NCBI RefSeq assembly: GCF_016283395.1
Contig: NZ_JAEEMU010000047.1
Span: 1 to 64,000, forward strand
Direction: 5' to 3'
Length of the DNA stretch: 64,000 bases
Source of the DNA: Ruminococcus sp.
GTDB taxonomy: Bacteria; Bacillota_A; Clostridia; Oscillospirales; Ruminococcaceae
Shown: in pieces, positions 7,722-14,455 of the stretch
Layout of the letters: the number at the start of each line of letters is the position of its first letter
Numbering within the stretch: the stretch's first letter is position 1
Position numbers and translations under genes: made by a program
The notes under the pieces: generated by a model
Seen by the model: only the letters and a program-made list of their open reading frames with translations
Told to the model about the DNA's origin: nothing
Database searches by the model: none

Positions 7722-8297
7722 TTATTTTGCAGCCTTGCCCAGCTCAAAAGCCTTCTTGTTGAGTTCGAGGAACTTAGGCGGTACACACTGTTCAAGTGCC
7801 TTCTGCCAGAGCTCATCGGGATAATCCATACGTGAAGCAAGTACGCCCATGAGTACTACGTTTGAAGCCTTTGCAGTACCTGCCTGCTCTGCCAGTGAAA
7901 GTGCGTCAACTGCAACGATCTCTGCACCTGCTGCCTTGAGCTTTTCAACGAGGTTCTCAGGATACTGTGCAGCACCTGTGATAACAGGCATAGGGTCTAT
8001 CTGCTGTGTGGAAGTTATGAGCTTTCCGCCTTTTTTGAGGTAAGGCAGGCATCTTGCAGCTTCAAGAAGCTCAAATGAGATAACTGCATCAGCCTCACCC
8101 TTTTCTATTACAGGTGAGTATACCTTATCACCATATTTTACGTATGTTACGACCGAGCCGCCTCTCTGCGACATTCCGTGTACCTCGCTGACCTTTACGT
8201 CATAGCCCTGTGCAAGAAGCACATTTCCCAGAAGTCTCGAAGCGAGCAGCGAACCCTGTCCGCCGACACCTACGATCATAATAGATTTTGTTTCCAT
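7722..8297 (-). CDS. iorB: Indolepyruvate:ferredoxin oxidoreductase, beta subunit
   Basis: The 191 residues match the usual length of the gamma-domain subunit that pairs with IorA. Visible are the nucleotide-type motif IMIVGVGGQGSLLASRLLG at 6-24 (one residue short of the limit), the EVHGMSQRGGSVVTYVKYG motif and DAVISFELLEAARCLPYL. With IorA it oxidises arylpyruvates to aryl-acetyl-CoA with ferredoxin, or runs in reverse. The start at 8297 has AAGGAG. It is unusually far from iorA, with about 1.8 kb of other genes between them. Confidence 0.95.
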   Translation of the reverse strand: METKSIMIVGVGGQGSLLASRLLGNVLLAQGYDVKVSEVHGMSQRGGSVVTYVKYGDKVYSPVIEKGEADAVISFELLEAARCLPYLKKGGKLITSTQQIDPMPVITGAAQYPENLVEKLKAAGAEIVAVDALSLAEQAGTAKASNVVLMGVLASRMDYPDELWQKALEQCVPPKFLELNKKAFELGKAAK

Positions 8298-8325
8298 TTT
8301 ATATTACTCCTTAAAAGATTATTGA

Positions 8326-9321
8326 TTATATTTTTACATTGCCGAATTTAGTAAATGTTCCGAAGCCGCCAAGTGCCGCAAAAGCAATATTTTCAAGCAA
8401 CGAAGTGATAAATTTGCCCTTGCATTCGCATTTTTCCAGCAAATTTCCAAATTCGGACGATATCTCAGAAAATGTAACATCTCTGATACCTAAAAACTCA
8501 TACAATATTTCACTGTCTATTTCACCCGGTTTAAATCCGAGATCCTTTTGCAGGAACGATGATATTTCCAGACACCATGATGTACGGACTGCAAAATAAA
8601 TCGCAAATATCATTACGACAGCACAGATGATAAGACCTGTTTTCTCCTCCAGATTGCAGTTTTTAGTAAACAGATTGTATCCGAAGAAGATACATACAGC
8701 CATTACTGCGCCGCAAAGTGAAGCGATAAAGCCCATTCTTGCCACAAGGATTATAAGTATGATACCAGGAATAGCTCCAAGTACTGCGCCAAGCACACCT
8801 TTAACTATAGGCATGAGCTTTGATTCTTCACCATAGCCGCCGTATACCGTATCCGATGCAGGATAGCCGCTCCTTGAGTCGTAGCTGCTGTAGTTGTTTG
8901 AGGACTGCTGTCCATAGCCGCTCTGCGCATTGCTGTAGCCTGTGGACTGCTGTCCGTAGCCGCTCTGTGTATTACTGTAGCCTGTGGACTGCTGTCCGTA
9001 GCCGCTCTGTGCATCGCTGTAGCCTGTGGACTGCTGTCCGTAGCCGCTCTGTGCATCGCTGTAGCCTGTGGACTGCTGTCCGTAGCCGCTCTGTGCATTG
9101 CTGTAGCCTGTGGACTGCTGTCCGTAGCCGCTCTGTGCATCGCTGTAGCCTGTGGACTGCTGTCCGTAGCCGCTCTGCGCATTGCTGTAGCCCGTTGACT
9201 GCTGAGCAGTCTGCGCAGCTGCCTTATCAGCTTCCTCAGCCGCCTGCTGAGCAAGCTTTTGCATATCACCTATATCGTCCATTCCGTTGGAATTTCCGAT
9301 ACCACCCATTAAATCATCCAT
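8326..9321 (-). CDS. Membrane protein with FUS-like Gln/Gly/Tyr/Ser repeat domain
   Basis: The 331 residues have three parts. Residues 1-42 form an acidic/helical N-terminus (MDDLMGGIGNSNGMDDIGD, then a Gln/Ala helix). Residues 43-140 hold seven tandem 14-residue units of the form QQSTGYSNAQSGYG, varying only at N/D and A/T. The C-terminal half has three hydrophobic helices (about 170-245) and a hydrophilic tail. The composition matches prion-like low-complexity domains with [G/S]Y[G/S] and QQS motifs. There is no signal peptide; the repeat domain precedes the first helix and is probably cytoplasmic. Function is unknown. It sits between iorA and iorB. Confidence 0.85.
   Translation of the reverse strand: MDDLMGGIGNSNGMDDIGDMQKLAQQAAEEADKAAAQTAQQSTGYSNAQSGYGQQSTGYSDAQSGYGQQSTGYSNAQSGYGQQSTGYSDAQSGYGQQSTGYSDAQSGYGQQSTGYSNTQSGYGQQSTGYSNAQSGYGQQSSNNYSSYDSRSGYPASDTVYGGYGEESKLMPIVKGVLGAVLGAIPGIILIILVARMGFIASLCGAVMAVCIFFGYNLFTKNCNLEEKTGLIICAVVMIFAIYFAVRTSWCLEISSFLQKDLGFKPGEIDSEILYEFLGIRDVTFSEISSEFGNLLEKCECKGKFITSLLENIAFAALGGFGTFTKFGNVKI
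8905..9198 (-). repeat. Seven 42-base tandem repeats inside a coding region
   Basis: The units encode the 14-residue Q/G/Y/S repeat of the 8326-9321 protein. They are nearly identical in DNA, with changes mainly at the GAT/AAT codon and third positions, which suggests recent expansion or homogenisation. Confidence 0.85.
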
Positions 9322-9349
9322 TTTTCATATCCTCCCAACGATTCTTCAC

Positions 9350-9745
9350 TCAGGATAACAATTCAAGCTCACCATCAACAAAACCGATGGCAGCTCCCTT
9401 TGCCCCCTTGATAATTCCTGAGTATTTACCATTTTTCAGGTATTCTTCAGCCATTTCCTTAAACAGCTCAAGCGCATGGTTCCACCCTGTATCGTCCTCA
9501 TCTGAGGTATCAACAGTAAAGATATTCTCTCCGCTGCTCCACACCTCTTCGCAAGCCCAGTCGCCGTCCTTGTCATCAGGGTCAAACTCCCCTGCGGCTA
9601 TGAGCTGTGCTCCGTAGATATGGTCCTCATCGGACTCCTCATAGAGATTAAAGCAGAAAGCCTTAGTCTCCTCGGGCATATCGTTATTTTCAAAAAGGTC
9701 GTCCAGCCAATGTGCGAACTCCTCATATATTGGTAACTGTATCAT
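9350..9745 (-). CDS. Acidic cytosolic protein, unknown function
   Basis: The 131 residues are strongly acidic (NLYEESDEDHIYG, EFDPDDKDGDWACEE, DTSDEDDTGW) with a C-terminal Gly-rich strand pair. There is no signal or membrane segment. I chose ATG 9745 because GAGG lies 8 bases upstream; the in-frame start at 9793 would lie deep in the upstream gene. It overlaps the end of the zinc-ribbon gene at 9723-9950, so the two are probably translationally coupled. The shape recalls small SMI1/immunity-type or DUF proteins, but I cannot assign a family. Confidence 0.75.
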   Translation of the reverse strand: MIQLPIYEEFAHWLDDLFENNDMPEETKAFCFNLYEESDEDHIYGAQLIAAGEFDPDDKDGDWACEEVWSSGENIFTVDTSDEDDTGWNHALELFKEMAEEYLKNGKYSGIIKGAKGAAIGFVDGELELLS

Positions 9746-9950
9746 CTTTTTTCCTCTTTGTTTTCTTAAATCTGAAAAACTCAAGCTTTGCACACTCGGG
9801 ACATTCGTATATGCTCACTGTAAGCGCACCCGATACCCACTGGTCAAGGTGCTCGAATATCAAGCCGCTTTTTCCGAGCTGTATACGTTTTGTTCCTATG
9901 TACTTCATCATTACATTGCAGTAGGGACAGTTTATTTTTCTTATTTTCAT
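9723..9950 (-). CDS. Small zinc-ribbon protein
   Basis: The 75 residues contain two CxxC knuckles, CPYC at about 8-11 and CPEC at about 51-54, the pattern of a single zinc ribbon. A basic C-terminus follows (FRFKKTKRKKDD). There is no signal peptide. Proteins of this size and pattern are common nucleic-acid or metal-binding hypotheticals in Clostridia. Its stop overlaps the start of the acidic-protein gene at 9745. Confidence 0.75.
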   Translation of the reverse strand: MKIRKINCPYCNVMMKYIGTKRIQLGKSGLIFEHLDQWVSGALTVSIYECPECAKLEFFRFKKTKRKKDDTVTNI

Positions 9951-9984
9951 TGTAATACCTCGTTAATTAGTTCGTCTTATAATG

Positions 9985-10025
9985 CGTCCGAAAATACGGG
10001 ACGTCGTGGACGCCGTCCCCTACTT
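9985..10025. repeat. Intergenic GC hairpin repeat ending in CCCCTAC
   Basis: GGGACGTCGTGGACGCCGTCCCCTAC forms a short imperfect hairpin of the same class as units at 17380-17420, 30600-30660 and 36350-36530. It lies between the zinc-ribbon gene and the iorA tail copy. Confidence 0.5.
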
Positions 10026-10040
10026 AGATCTTAGTTCTAA

Positions 10041-10073
10041 TTATTCGATAGCTCCTATCTTACACTGTTCCTG
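10041..10073 (-). pseudogene. Duplicate of the 3' end of iorA (last ten codons and stop)
   Basis: Thirty-three bases match 10129-10161 with three differences. Read on the minus strand both encode QEQCKIGAIE plus TAA. The differences inside codons (GAA for GAG, ATC for ATT) are silent; the third is at the edge. Silent change suggests a tail left from a diverged iorA, for example after gene replacement. The 55 bases between the copies include a GC-rich hairpin (GCGGAGAGCCTCCGC). Confidence 0.7.
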
Positions 10074-10128
10074 TGCGGAGAGCCTCCGCCCCCGTCATAG
10101 GAACTGCAATTCAACGCCTTGAATGAAC

Positions 10129-11859
10129 TTATTCAATAGCTCCTATCTTACACTGCTCCTGGCAAATTCCGCAGCCTACGCAGAGAGTGTGGTCAACTAC
10201 AGCCTTGCCGTCACGCATTGAGATAGCAGGACATCCCAGCTTCATACACTGCTTGCAACCTACGCACTTGTCATGGTTCACCTTTACAGGCGGATTGTGC
10301 TTAACGTACTTGAGAAGTGCGCATGGACGGCGAGAAATAATTACAGAAGCCTCGTCAGCAGCAAGCTCCTCCTTGATAGCAGCCTCTGTCTCGGCAAGCT
10401 TATACGGATCAGTAACGCGGACACGCTTGATGCCGATAGCCTTGCAGAGCTCTTCAAGATTAACAGCAGCAGCAGGATCACCCTTGAGGTTCTTACCTGT
10501 AGTCGGGTTCTGCTGATGACCTGTCATACCTGTGATAGAGTTATCGAGAATGATAACTGTAGAATTTGAATTATTGTAAGCGATATTTACAAGACCTGTC
10601 ATACCGCTGTGCATGAATGTAGAATCGCCGATAACAGCAACTGTCTTATGCTCCGACTCAGTTCCTCTTGCCTTGTTGAAGCCGTGGAGTCCCGAAATAG
10701 AAGCACCCATACATATAGTTGTATCAATAGCGTTGAGCGGTGCAGCAGCTCCGAGAGTGTAGCAGCCGATATCGCCCGATACTGTAACGCCAAGCTTCTT
10801 TAAGCAGTAGAACAGACCTCTGTGAGGACATCCTGCGCACATTACAGGAGGACGTACAGGGATATTCTCGTCAAGCTCAGCGTAATCCTTCTTCTCGCCG
10901 AGAAGCTTCTCTGCGATAACAGACTGAGGAAGCTCGCCTATGTAGCCGAATATCTCCTTGCCCTTTACATTGTTCACACCGATATTGCGGCAGTGCTCTT
11001 CGATAATGCCGTCAAGCTCTTCGATAACGTAAACCTGCTCGTACTTCTTAGCGAAGTCCTGAATGAGCTTTACAGGGAGAGGATTTACCATACCGAGTTT
11101 GAGTACGGAAGCCTTGTCGCCGAGAGCTTCCTTGACATACTGATAAGCTGCGCCGTTTGTGATAACGCCAAATTCAGCCTTGTCAGATATCTCAACTCTG
11201 TTGAGCGGAGTTGTTTCAGAATACTCAATGAGCTTCTTTGTTCTCTCCTCAACGAATACGTGTCTGCCCTTAGCGTAAGCAGGCATCATAACGAACTTGC
11301 TCGGTGTCTTTTCATAGTCCTTGAGAGGAAGATCATTGCGCTCTTCCATTTCAACGATGCTCTGTGAGTGAGCAACTCTTGTGGACATTCTTACTATAAA
11401 TGGTGCATCAAACTTCTCTGAAAGCTCGAAAGCAAGCTTGACGAACTCCTTACATTCTGTAGAGTCAGATGGTTCAAGCATCGGAACCTTTGAAGCGATA
11501 GCGTGATGACGGCTGTCCTGCTCATTCTGTGATGAGTGCATACCCTGATCGTCAGCTACTGCGATGACCATACCTGCGTTAACGCCTGTATAACCTGCTG
11601 TATAAAGCGGATCAGCAGCAACGTTGAGACCAACGTGCTTCATTCCGCAGAAGCTTCTTGCACCTGCTATAGAAGCTCCAAGAGCTGTCTCCATAGCGAC
11701 CTTTTCATTAGGTGCCCATTCTGCGTAAACTTCGTCATACTTAGCTACTTCTTCGGTTATCTCAGTTGAAGGAGTACCCGGATAGCTTGATACGACGCGA
11801 CATCCTGCCTCATATAAGCCTCTTGCAAAAGCTTCGTTTCCAAGCATTAATTTTTTCAT
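10129..11859 (-). CDS. iorA: Indolepyruvate:ferredoxin oxidoreductase, alpha subunit
   Basis: This is the thiamine-pyrophosphate subunit, 576 residues, in the normal order: pyrimidine-binding domain (SYPGTPSTEITEEVAKY at the N-terminus), a linker domain, the diphosphate-binding domain (VIGDSTFMHSGMTGLVNIAY, ILDNSITGMTGHQQNP) and a C-terminal pair of 4Fe-4S motifs (CVGCKQCMKLGCPA and CVGCGICQEQCK). With IorB it links arylpyruvates and arylacetyl-CoA through ferredoxin. It heads the unit containing iorB and paaK, although five genes intervene before paaK. The start at 11859 follows AAAGGAAA. Confidence 0.97.
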   Translation of the reverse strand: MKKLMLGNEAFARGLYEAGCRVVSSYPGTPSTEITEEVAKYDEVYAEWAPNEKVAMETALGASIAGARSFCGMKHVGLNVAADPLYTAGYTGVNAGMVIAVADDQGMHSSQNEQDSRHHAIASKVPMLEPSDSTECKEFVKLAFELSEKFDAPFIVRMSTRVAHSQSIVEMEERNDLPLKDYEKTPSKFVMMPAYAKGRHVFVEERTKKLIEYSETTPLNRVEISDKAEFGVITNGAAYQYVKEALGDKASVLKLGMVNPLPVKLIQDFAKKYEQVYVIEELDGIIEEHCRNIGVNNVKGKEIFGYIGELPQSVIAEKLLGEKKDYAELDENIPVRPPVMCAGCPHRGLFYCLKKLGVTVSGDIGCYTLGAAAPLNAIDTTICMGASISGLHGFNKARGTESEHKTVAVIGDSTFMHSGMTGLVNIAYNNSNSTVIILDNSITGMTGHQQNPTTGKNLKGDPAAAVNLEELCKAIGIKRVRVTDPYKLAETEAAIKEELAADEASVIISRRPCALLKYVKHNPPVKVNHDKCVGCKQCMKLGCPAISMRDGKAVVDHTLCVGCGICQEQCKIGAIE

Positions 11860-11907
11860 TTTATGTATTTTCCTTTCATGTTAAAAATTACCACATCAAT
11901 TATGTTA

Positions 11908-12016
11908 GTTGAGAGTTGAGAATTTAGAGTTATGGTGTCACCTTCGGCGACATTGTTTTAATCATGTGAGCGAAGCGAACACATTAACTCTCAATTCTCA
12001 ACTTTCAACTCTCAAC
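11908..12016. repeat. Miniature inverted-repeat-like element
   Basis: The left end GTTGAGAGTTGAGAATT faces the right end AATTCTCAACTTTCAACTCTCAAC across about 70 bases that hold GGTGTCACCTTCGGCGACA and GTGAGCGAAGCGAACAC. The core motifs recur at 23745-23800. It carries no coding capacity and lies between iorA and the HAD gene, where it ends at the HAD stop codon. Confidence 0.6.
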
Positions 12017-12835
12017 TTAAAATTCATCGAGCAGCCACCGTGCAACTCCGTCATCGTCATTAGTGCCGATGATATAGTCTGCGGCAGCCTTTACCTCTTC
12101 TCTTGCATTGCCTACTGCAATTTTTATATCAGCCTGCTCAAACATAGGCAGGTCATTGAGATTGTCACCGAACGCCACTACCTCATCAAAGCCGTACCTC
12201 TCACGCAGGAAGCGTATACCGTTGGACTTCGATGCTTTTGCGGAAAACGCCTCTAAAAACCACTTTCCTGTGTAGGTGTCCTTATAGAATGCACAGTCTG
12301 CATCTTCCATGCTGTCGATAGTTTCCTTTACGGGAATAAGCTTTTCATAGTCGGTCAACGCCGTATAATATATAGTCATATCATCGGCGGCTTCAAGCAG
12401 CGAGCTGCACTGCACATATGGCTTGTTGTAGTTGTTTTTCCGCACCTCAGCAAAAGCCTTCATCACGCGGCTGGTTATCTCGGTATAATAACAGGTCAGC
12501 ACCCCGTTATTGAAGCGGTACATGAAACATTCCGCCCCTGCTTTTTTAAAGGCATCTGTTATCTGCGCCGAAGCACTTACGGGTATGTACTCGTTTTTGA
12601 TATAGCAGTCGCCTTTCAGATCGTATATGCTGACACCGTTCATGAGTATACACGGGGCATTCACATTTAGAGCCGATGTTATGGGCTTTGCGGAGTATAC
12701 CGACCTTGCTGTGGCAAAGGTGAGATACATTCCCTCAGCCGTGAGCCTGTTCAGTATATCTGCTGTTTTTTCGGTAATTTTTCCATCGGGATCAAGAAGT
12801 GTACCGTCAAGGTCTGTGATGTAGAGCCTTTTCAA
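12017..12835 (-). CDS. Cof-type HAD phosphatase
   Basis: The 272 residues hold all four HAD motifs of the Cof/YbiV group: LYITDLDGTLLDPDGKI (motif I nucleophile Asp), TFATARS (motif II), a Lys in SKSNGIRFL (motif III) and VVAFGDNLNDLPMFEQA (motif IV). The large C2-type cap lies between motifs II and III. The group dephosphorylates sugar phosphates and flavin or pyridoxal phosphates; the substrate cannot be read from sequence. It is transcribed alone. Confidence 0.93.
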   Translation of the reverse strand: MKRLYITDLDGTLLDPDGKITEKTADILNRLTAEGMYLTFATARSVYSAKPITSALNVNAPCILMNGVSIYDLKGDCYIKNEYIPVSASAQITDAFKKAGAECFMYRFNNGVLTCYYTEITSRVMKAFAEVRKNNYNKPYVQCSSLLEAADDMTIYYTALTDYEKLIPVKETIDSMEDADCAFYKDTYTGKWFLEAFSAKASKSNGIRFLRERYGFDEVVAFGDNLNDLPMFEQADIKIAVGNAREEVKAAADYIIGTNDDDGVARWLLDEF

Positions 12836-13157
12836 TTTTAGCCGTTCACCTCCGATAGATACTCATAAATGTATTATAACATATTTCAACTTAAAAGTGA
12901 AGATTTTATTTGTACAAACCATTCGATTTGTACATTCCGACGGAATTCAGCCCCCTTGAATGTTAATCCTGCATAAAGCGCGGAGTCCACGCGGCATTTA
13001 GTGAGTAGAGAGTAGTAAGTAGTGAGTAGTTAACCACCAAAACGATAGCTCAACTAATCACTAAGCACTAACAACTTATCACTAATAAAAAAGGAGCCAT
13101 GAAGAGTTATGGTCCTTCATGGCTCAAAGTGTGTGTTATATTATGGCAGGTTTTCCC
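12836..13157. other. 322-base intergenic region with repeats
   Basis: There is no gene. It holds a TTTGTACA...TTGTACA pair at about 12911-12935. From 13001 to 13085 there is a run of GTAGTGAGTAG and CACTAAGCACTAAC repeats that face each other. The hsp20 terminator follows at 13085-13125. Confidence 0.6.
13085..13125 (-). terminator. Terminator of hsp20
   Basis: GAGCCATGAAG (13094-13104) pairs with CTTCATGGCTC (13115-13125). On the minus strand it is followed by CTTTTTTATTAG. Confidence 0.85.
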
Positions 13158-13583
13158 TTACTTGATCTCGAGTCTTTTTGCGACAGGAGCTTCAGGAGCT
13201 TTCTTCGGGAGCTCAATGGTGAGTATGCCATTTTTGTACTCTGCGCTTACAGCGTCAGTATTTACATCTCCGATGTTGAAGCTTCTCCTGTACGAGCCGA
13301 ATGTGCGCTCGCGGCGGATATAATTGCCCTTGTCGTCCTTTTCATCATTTTTTGCAGTATGCTCAGCTGCTATAGTAAGCTGCGAGCCGTTGATATCGAG
13401 CTTGATATCTTCCTTGTCGAAACCGGGGAGCTCCGATTCCATAACGTACTTGTCTCCGTCATCACGGATATCGGTACGACAGTTGTTCAGCGGCATCTTG
13501 CTGCCGAAGAAATCATTGTCAAAATCATTGAATGCGTCCCACAGACCAAAGCCTGTGCCGCCGAAAGGTGTAAGTCCATACAT
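13158..13583 (-). CDS. Small heat-shock protein (Hsp20/alpha-crystallin)
   Basis: The ATP-independent chaperone holds unfolding proteins in large oligomers. The 141 residues contain a short Gly/Phe-rich N-terminus (GLTPFGGTGFGLWDAF), the alpha-crystallin domain with YVMESELPGFDKEDIKLDI and IRRERTFGSYRRSF, and the signature strand AEYKNGILTIELPK. The C-terminus ends in RLEIK, near the usual I-x-I anchor. The start has GGAGG 9 bases upstream. It is probably controlled by HrcA through the CIRCE element at 13762-13788. It stands alone. Confidence 0.96.
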   Translation of the reverse strand: MYGLTPFGGTGFGLWDAFNDFDNDFFGSKMPLNNCRTDIRDDGDKYVMESELPGFDKEDIKLDINGSQLTIAAEHTAKNDEKDDKGNYIRRERTFGSYRRSFNIGDVNTDAVSAEYKNGILTIELPKKAPEAPVAKRLEIK

Positions 13584-13761
13584 AATTCATGCCTCCAAAT
13601 AATTATATTGCCTGTCCGTCTGACAAGCCTCATATTTATCCTATGCAGTTAACCTCATTATATGCACTTTCCATTGGTATCGCTTCCTTTCGTTTCATTG
13701 TCTATATGATACTGCCTTTTTTTGAAAGAAATATCACGGGTTTGTGAAAGTATAATGAAAA

Positions 13762-13788
13762 TTAGCACTCTCGATGTGAGAGTGCTAA
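13762..13788. promoter_or_regulatory. CIRCE element (HrcA operator)
   Basis: TTAGCACTC-N9-GAGTGCTAA is an exact match to the consensus CIRCE inverted repeat. It lies 179 bases upstream of hsp20 and just downstream of the stop of the 13797-14324 gene. HrcA repression of hsp20 follows from established knowledge of CIRCE. Confidence 0.95.
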
Positions 13789-13796
13789 TTTCTTCT

Positions 13797-14324
13797 TTAC
13801 AGTTTATCAGAAAGCCACTTATAAACGTCGTTTATGTCGTTATTTCCCGAATTTATGCCTGTCATACACTTATTCTCGTGTATGCATATTTTTTCAGCAC
13901 AGCCGTTCTTATCGTAATATACCCCATACCATGCCATTGTCGGAGCTTCCACAGCAGGCAGTTCCTCAGGCTGGACAAGTCCGATATTATCCTTATCCAA
14001 AGCTCCTGCAAACTTTATGTACATCTTATCAAGCTCGTCCTTATCAAAGATCTTTAACAGCTTTATATCCTTTTCCAGACTGCCCTCTGAGAATTTTTCC
14101 ATAAGCTCATCAGGCTTCAGATAATTGACCTCATCGGACAATACACTGTAGCAATTGCCGTTTTTGTCACAAAACTTGCCTGTCAGACCAGCCTCGGAGC
14201 TCTTGTAATACAAAAAAGCTATGTCGGGGATCTTTATTTTTGAAGTATTTACGTTCCTGCCGCAGCCTGTGCAGCAGCCTATGAGAAGAATAATTGCCGA
14301 AAATGCAGTTAATGTACGTTCCAT
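13797..14324 (-). CDS. Secreted lipoprotein, unknown function
   Basis: The 175 residues start with a short signal peptide and a lipobox-like end (LLIGCCTGCGRN, lipidation Cys at 17 or 21). The mature part is hydrophilic, with LKPDELMEKFSEGS, a WYGVYYDKNGCAEKI strand pair and KWLSDKL at the end. No known domain is recognised. It is probably attached to the outer face of the membrane. It has its own transcript upstream of the CIRCE element. Confidence 0.75.
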   Translation of the reverse strand: MERTLTAFSAIILLIGCCTGCGRNVNTSKIKIPDIAFLYYKSSEAGLTGKFCDKNGNCYSVLSDEVNYLKPDELMEKFSEGSLEKDIKLLKIFDKDELDKMYIKFAGALDKDNIGLVQPEELPAVEAPTMAWYGVYYDKNGCAEKICIHENKCMTGINSGNNDINDVYKWLSDKL

Positions 14325-14455
14325 GGTATCACCCCTATAAAAGTATTTCTACTATATAAGTACGTTCAGGAAGCCATTTCGTTGCACTTTCGGCAAAACT
14401 TTGTATGCTTGCACAATAGAGTTGTACGTTTTTAGTAAGTAATATCCAATACAAC

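Noticed and set aside
8820..9617. Plus-strand 265-codon frame and minus 154-codon frame over the FUS-like repeats
   Set aside because: Both are shadows of the 42-base repeat; only the 331-codon frame has a ribosome site and membrane helices.
10822..11367. Plus-strand 181-codon frame opposite iorA
   Set aside because: It is antisense to a full-length enzyme gene and shows no family features.
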